This document shows, in pieces, positions 57,148-60,941 of a DNA stretch of 60,941 bases. The translations under genes were made by a program, and so were the position numbers. This DNA is from Flavobacteriaceae bacterium (GTDB lineage Bacteria; Bacteroidota; Bacteroidia; Flavobacteriales; Flavobacteriaceae), in the NCBI GenBank assembly GCA_013373105.1, contig JABXIJ010000022.1:1-60941 (forward strand), written 5' to 3'. The first letter of the stretch is position 1; every line of letters begins with the position of its first letter. The notes under the pieces are model-generated. The model saw only the letters and a program-made list of their open reading frames with translations, had not been told where the DNA came from and ran no database searches.

Positions 57148-58794
57148 ATGGCTACAATAATAAACATGCCGCGTTTAAGCGACACAATGGAAGAAGGTGT
57201 TGTGGCAAATTGGTTAAAACAAGTTGGTGATAAAGTAGATGAAGGCGATATTTTAGCTGAAATTGAAACCGATAAAGCTACTATGGAATTTGAATCGTTT
57301 CATGAGGGTACCCTTTTACACATTGGGGTGCAAGAAGGTGAAACTGCTCCTGTAGATACGCTTTTAGCAATTATTGGTGAAGAAGGCGAAGATATAACTG
57401 AGTTACTTAATGGTGCAGCAACTGCTGCCTCAGCTGAAGAAGAAAAAGAAGAGAAACAAGAAACTGAAAGTGCCCCAGAAGAAACTTCTGCTACAGATGA
57501 TGTTGAAATTCCGGAAGGTGTACAAGTAGTTACTATGCCACGTTTAAGCGATACTATGACAGATGGTACTGTAGCATCTTGGTTAAAAAATGTAGGCGAT
57601 AGTGTTGATGAAGGAGATATTCTTGCTGAAATAGAAACCGATAAAGCTACCATGGAGTTCGAATCTTTTTACGAAGGTACTTTATTACATGTTGGTGTTG
57701 GTGAAGGCGAAACTGCTCCTGTAGATAGTTTACTGGCTATTATAGGTCCTGAAGGAACAGATGTTTCTGCTATTGTTGCTAGTGGAGGTGCTGTAAACAA
57801 AAGCGCTAAAAAAGAAGACACTAAAGAAAGTACAGCAAAAGAAGAAAAACAAGCAACCGAAAGTGCTGCATCATCAGAAAAAACACAATCGACAAATACT
57901 TCTGGCGGACGCATTTTTGCATCGCCTTTAGCGAAAAAAATTGCTGCAGATAAAGGAATTAATTTGGCAGATGTTAATGGTTCTGGCGAAAATGGTAGAA
58001 TCATTAAAAAAGATGTAGAAAACTATACACCAAGCACAGCTAGTACAGCTGCACCAAAAGCAGAAGCTAGTACTACTTCTACCCCTGCTGTTACTTATGT
58101 AGCTTCTGGTGAAGAAAGCTCAGAAGAGGTTAAAAACTCGCAAATGCGTAAAGCTATTGCTAAATCTTTAGGGGCATCTAAATTTTCTGCTCCAGACTTT
58201 AGTTTAACTATTGAAGTAGATATGGACAATGCTATGGCTTCTAGAAAAACTATAAATGCGATACCAGACACTAAGGTATCGTTTAACGATATGGTTGTAA
58301 AAGCTTGTGCAATGGCCTTACAAAAACATCCACAAGTAAATACTTCGTGGAATAACGACACCACAGTATACCACAAACATATTCATGTTGGTGTTGCTGT
58401 TGCTGTAGACGAAGGTTTATTAGTACCTGTAATAAAACACACCAATTCGTTAAGCTTAACTCAAATTGGAGCTGCTGTTAGAGATTTAGCAGGTAAAGCA
58501 AGAAATAAAAAGATACAACCTAGTGAAATGCAAGGGAGTACGTTTACTGTTTCTAACTTAGGTATGTTTGGTATCGATAACTTTACGTCAATCATTAATC
58601 AGCCCAACTCTGCTATCTTATCAGTTGGAGCCATAGTTGAAAAACCAGTGGTAAAAAACGGACAGTTAGCTGTGGGTAATACCATGAAGTTAACCCTAAC
58701 TTGCGATCATAGAACGGTAGATGGTGCTGTGGGTGCTCAATTTTTACAAACATTAAAAACCTTTATAGAAAACCCAGTTACCATGTTAGCTTAG
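57148..58794 (+). CDS. pdhC: Dihydrolipoamide acetyltransferase (PDH E2)
   Basis: 548 residues with two lipoyl domains (1-80 and 127-205), each with ETDKATMEFES; the lipoylated lysines are Lys43 and Lys166. An E3-binding domain follows (about 252-287, IFASPLAKKIAADKGINLAD), then the CoA-dependent acyltransferase domain (about 325-548) with active-site DHRTVDG. Acidic and Ala-Ser-Thr linkers join them. The lipoyl domains are similar at DNA level and may recombine. It forms the PDH core with PdhA. Confidence 0.96.
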   Translation: MATIINMPRLSDTMEEGVVANWLKQVGDKVDEGDILAEIETDKATMEFESFHEGTLLHIGVQEGETAPVDTLLAIIGEEGEDITELLNGAATAASAEEEKEEKQETESAPEETSATDDVEIPEGVQVVTMPRLSDTMTDGTVASWLKNVGDSVDEGDILAEIETDKATMEFESFYEGTLLHVGVGEGETAPVDSLLAIIGPEGTDVSAIVASGGAVNKSAKKEDTKESTAKEEKQATESAASSEKTQSTNTSGGRIFASPLAKKIAADKGINLADVNGSGENGRIIKKDVENYTPSTASTAAPKAEASTTSTPAVTYVASGEESSEEVKNSQMRKAIAKSLGASKFSAPDFSLTIEVDMDNAMASRKTINAIPDTKVSFNDMVVKACAMALQKHPQVNTSWNNDTTVYHKHIHVGVAVAVDEGLLVPVIKHTNSLSLTQIGAAVRDLAGKARNKKIQPSEMQGSTFTVSNLGMFGIDNFTSIINQPNSAILSVGAIVEKPVVKNGQLAVGNTMKLTLTCDHRTVDGAVGAQFLQTLKTFIENPVTMLA

Positions 58795-58812
58795 TTTTCT
58801 ATGAAAACCATA

Positions 58813-58848
58813 AAAAAAAGGTGCTATTTAAAAATAGCACCTTTTTTT
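58813..58848 (+). terminator. Terminator of the pdh operon
   Basis: A 9-bp GC-containing stem (GGTGCTATT/AATAGCACC) with a flanking A-run and T-run of seven. Confidence 0.9.
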
Positions 58849-58939
58849 ATTTGATAATTATTTAATAACCTTAATCATCATAAAAATTTAATATTTTAGG
58901 GGTTAATTAAATCAACTAAATAAAAGCTACTGTATTTCA

Positions 58940-59689
58940 ATGAAAAAATATACCCTTTATGCTTTACTGTTTGTACTTATAGCTTGTACAAAAACCGAGG
59001 TACAGGTTACCAAAATTACGGGCAAACGTATTGCTATAGATAGCACAAATGCTAGCGATAAAACTATTGAAGATTTTATAACCCCCTATAGAAAAGAACT
59101 GCAACAAAACATGCAAAAAGAATTGTGTGTTGCTCCTAGTAATTTTGTAAAAAACGATGGAACATTACAAAGCTCTCTAGGGAATTTAATGGCAGATTTG
59201 TCTTACGAAATGGCGAATCCTGTGTTTAAAAAAATAGCCAATACCAATATAGATTTTGTATTAATGAACAATGGTGGTTTACGAGCTCCCATACCTAAAG
59301 GAGTGGTAACCACTGAAAATGCATTTTTATTAATGCCTTTCGAAAACGAATTGGTAGTTACCAAGTTAAGCGGAGAAAAAGTAAAAGCCTTATTCGATTA
59401 TTTTGTAGCAAAACAAAAAGCGCATCCACTATCGAAACAGGTAAATTTAACCATTCAAAAAAACACCTATACCTTAAACATTAATGGTAAAGCCTTTGAT
59501 GAAAAAAAATCGTACTATGTATTAACCAACGATTATTTACAAACAGGTGGCGATGGAATGAACTTTTTTGCCAATCCAGAAGCACTAATCCCTTTAAATT
59601 ATAAAGTTAGAAATGCCATTATCGACTATTTTACAAAAGTAGATCGTTTAGAAAAAATTATAGATAACCGTGTAATTGTAAAGCCATGA
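58940..59689 (+). CDS. 5'-nucleotidase C-terminal domain lipoprotein
   Basis: 249 residues with lipoprotein signal LYALLFVLIACTK. It is only the substrate-specificity domain of 5'-nucleotidase/UshA (about 50-245): MNNGGLRAPIPKGVVTTENAF, LMPFENELVVTKLSG and LTNDYLQTGGDGMNFF. It lacks the catalytic metallophosphatase domain. The gene for that domain begins in its last codons (4-bp overlap), so the two probably act as a split enzyme or complex at the cell envelope. Confidence 0.9.
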   Translation: MKKYTLYALLFVLIACTKTEVQVTKITGKRIAIDSTNASDKTIEDFITPYRKELQQNMQKELCVAPSNFVKNDGTLQSSLGNLMADLSYEMANPVFKKIANTNIDFVLMNNGGLRAPIPKGVVTTENAFLLMPFENELVVTKLSGEKVKALFDYFVAKQKAHPLSKQVNLTIQKNTYTLNINGKAFDEKKSYYVLTNDYLQTGGDGMNFFANPEALIPLNYKVRNAIIDYFTKVDRLEKIIDNRVIVKP

Positions 59690-60603
59690 AAAGAAGAAAT
59701 TTTGTAAAACAATTGGGTAGTGCTGCCTCTTTAGCTATGATTGGCGGTGCAGGTTTAACGGGTTTTGCACCCAAAAAGCAAAAACACATTACCATATTAC
59801 ATACCAATGACACCCATAGCCATATAGACCCTTTTGGGCCCAACCATAACCGAAACCCTAATAAAGGAGGTATTGCTAGACGTGCAGCCCTAATACAAAA
59901 CATACGACAAGAAAATACAAATACGCTACTATTAGATGCAGGCGATATTTTTCAAGGAACCCCTTATTTTAATTTTTATGGCGGTGAGTTAGAGTTTAAA
60001 TTAATGAGTAAGCTGCAGTACGATGTAGCTACCCTTGGTAATCATGATTTTGATAATGGTATAGAAGGTTTTTATAAGCAATTGCCCCATGCCAACTTCG
60101 ATTTTGTATCTGCCAATTACGATTTTACAAATACAGTGTTAGACACCCATATAAAACCTTATAAAATTATGGTAAAAGACGGTATTAAAATTGGCGTTTT
60201 TGGGTTGGGTATTGAGCTAGAGGGTTTAGTAAATAAGAAACACTACAAAGAAACTAAGTATTTAGACCCAATTGCAATTACACAAGATATTACCAGAGAA
60301 TTAAAAGAAGAACAACAATGCGATTTAATTATTTGTTTATCGCATTTAGGGTATTATTACAAAAGACATCCAGAAACTGTTTCCGATTTAAATTTAGCAA
60401 AAGCCACTAAAGATATCGACTTAATTATTGGTGGGCACACCCATACTTTTTTACCAAAACCCACTATCGTTAAAAATGTTGCCGATAAAAATATGCTGGT
60501 AAATCAAGTAGGTTGCTATGGTTTGTATTTGGGTAGAATTGACTTTTATTTCGATGAATTTAACCAAAAAACGAGTAAAGAAACAACCATTTTGGTAGGC
60601 TAA
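59686..60603 (+). CDS. Metallophosphatase domain of a split 5'-nucleotidase
   Basis: 305 residues, calcineurin-like phosphoesterase. It has a Tat-type signal (MKRRNFVKQL, twin arginine then a hydrophobic stretch to about residue 27). Metal ligands are in ILHTNDTHSHID (Asp42, His44), LDAGDIFQGTPYF, TLGNHDFDNG and IIGGHTHTF. It ends after the catalytic domain and lacks the C-terminal domain encoded just upstream. Likely an exported nucleotidase or phosphatase; Tat export suggests its metals are loaded in the cytoplasm. Confidence 0.92.
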   Translation: MKRRNFVKQLGSAASLAMIGGAGLTGFAPKKQKHITILHTNDTHSHIDPFGPNHNRNPNKGGIARRAALIQNIRQENTNTLLLDAGDIFQGTPYFNFYGGELEFKLMSKLQYDVATLGNHDFDNGIEGFYKQLPHANFDFVSANYDFTNTVLDTHIKPYKIMVKDGIKIGVFGLGIELEGLVNKKHYKETKYLDPIAITQDITRELKEEQQCDLIICLSHLGYYYKRHPETVSDLNLAKATKDIDLIIGGHTHTFLPKPTIVKNVADKNMLVNQVGCYGLYLGRIDFYFDEFNQKTSKETTILVG

Positions 60604-60781
60604 ATTTGGCCTCTTCTACTCTATTTTTTTAAGAATTCAGGTATTGAAATTTGTAAAGTAAATTTCGTAAAATACTGTTATAATGTTATTTACAATTTTT
60701 TACACCAATAGTAAATTTACCTAAAATCTAAAAATAAAGTCCAAAATCTTGATTTTTTTTAGGTTTTAATAGGGCTATTCA
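60604..60781. other. AT-rich region before the tandem array
   Basis: No gene seen. A long weak inverted repeat (ACCTAAAA 60719-60726 with TTTTAGGT 60757-60764) and a T-rich stretch may serve as a poor terminator of the nucleotidase pair. Confidence 0.35.
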
Positions 60782-60891
60782 TACAAAAAGACTGAGTTTT
60801 TACTGCATCAAGACGCAATATGAGTTGCATCAGGACGCAAGTTATAATGCATCAGGACGCAATTTTAATTGCGTACGGACGCAATAACACC
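60782..60891. repeat. 22-bp tandem array with 15-nt repeats and 7-nt linkers
   Basis: Four copies of TGCATCAGGACGCAA or close variants start at 60804, 60826, 60848 and 60870, an exact 22-bp period. Copy 1 has AAGAC for AGGAC; copy 4 is TGCGTACGGACGCAA. Linkers are unrelated: TATGAGT, GTTATAA, TTTTAAT and, after the last copy, TAACACC. A degenerate copy in phase at 60782-60796 matches 9 of 15. On the minus strand each unit can form a 5-bp hairpin (TGCGT/ATGCA, one G-U pair, loop CCTG or CTTG); copy 4 changes G-U to G-C. No cas or other protein gene in this window is linked. Confidence 0.85.
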
Positions 60892-60902
60892 TATTTTTAA
60901 CC

Positions 60903-60938
60903 AAAAAAAGCCCCAATACATTGCTGTATTGGGGCTTT
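60903..60938 (-). terminator. Terminator of a leftward gene beyond the right edge
   Basis: A 14-bp perfect stem (AAAGCCCCAATACA/TGTATTGGGGCTTT) with loop TTGC; T7 follows on the minus strand. It implies a minus-strand gene just past position 60941. Confidence 0.85.
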
Positions 60939-60941
60939 ACC

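Noticed and set aside
57300..58376. Several minus-strand frames opposite the PDH E2 gene
   Set aside because: Shadows of the Ala/Glu-rich linkers and lipoyl domains; low-complexity Ser/Val/Phe translation and no promoter.
60804..60884. A CRISPR array
   Set aside because: Repeats of 15 nt and linkers of 7 nt are far below CRISPR sizes, and no cas gene is present. It is reported as a tandem array.

Overview
The window is about 61 kb of an AT-rich chromosome from the Bacteroidota, almost certainly a marine member of the Flavobacteriaceae (Polaribacter/Tenacibaculum-like). The evidence is the gene families (DUF4294, CAL67264 membrane protein, DUF6095, DUF4249 with a TonB-dependent receptor, monomeric isocitrate dehydrogenase, 480-residue GAPDH), the near absence of Shine-Dalgarno sequences, and recurrent TAnnTTTG promoter elements, the -7 signature of the Bacteroidota primary sigma factor. 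No rRNA, tRNA, IS element, prophage or canonical CRISPR array was seen. Most of the window is chromosomal core.

Layout. 0-3 kb: ligA and a DUF4294 gene (minus). 3-5.1 kb: a plus-strand sulfur operon (SQR-like flavoprotein, single-cysteine DsrC/TusE-like protein, DsrE2-like protein) behind two dyads and a promoter. 5.2-8.2 kb: long GAPDH and an HtrA protease (minus). 8.3-11.4 kb: dapF, a GNAT acetyltransferase, mltG and a lytic-transglycosylase-like protein. 11.4-14.0 kb: dnaA, LMW phosphatase and an RsmI-like methylase (minus). 14.2-19.1 kb: thioesterase, the ribD operon (minus), a GNAT gene and prmC. 19.1-22.6 kb: remnant of an outer-membrane barrel gene, then the RimK cluster and trmD. 22.7-26.1 kb: rplS, a candidate structured RNA and icd. 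26.1-30.2 kb: an exporter operon (adaptor, permease, TolC) without an ATPase. 30.3-34.9 kb: TonB receptor/DUF4249, murQ, a DUF6095 gene and a truncated ATP-grasp gene.

34.9-43.1 kb is mostly minus strand: ettA, small membrane proteins, an OYE-type 2,4-dienoyl-CoA reductase, a redox group (FMN reductase, MarR regulator, two pirins) with repeated CCAAGG-centred operators, and a Nudix hydrolase. 43.3-49.1 kb (plus): acyl-CoA carboxylase beta, pta-ackA and a YebC regulator. 49.1-50.6 kb (minus): AIM24 and DUF4442 genes. 50.9-54.2 kb (plus): a DUF4870-PadR-PspC-GIN envelope module. 54.6-58.8 kb: D-Ala-D-Ala dipeptidase, a secreted protein, and PDH E1 alpha and E2. 58.9-60.6 kb: a 5'-nucleotidase split into two genes.

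The signals that known gene families do not explain are: (i) a tandem array at 60782-60891, four clear copies of a 15-nt sequence at an exact 22-bp period with variable 7-nt linkers and a hairpin conserved on the minus strand; (ii) a hairpin-rich candidate RNA at about 23380-23673, with a multibranched domain, a GAAA tetraloop and its own terminator; (iii) several perfect palindromes over promoters; (iv) -7 elements so close to start codons that the mRNAs should be nearly leaderless. All promoter, operator and RNA calls were read by eye and none has been tested.
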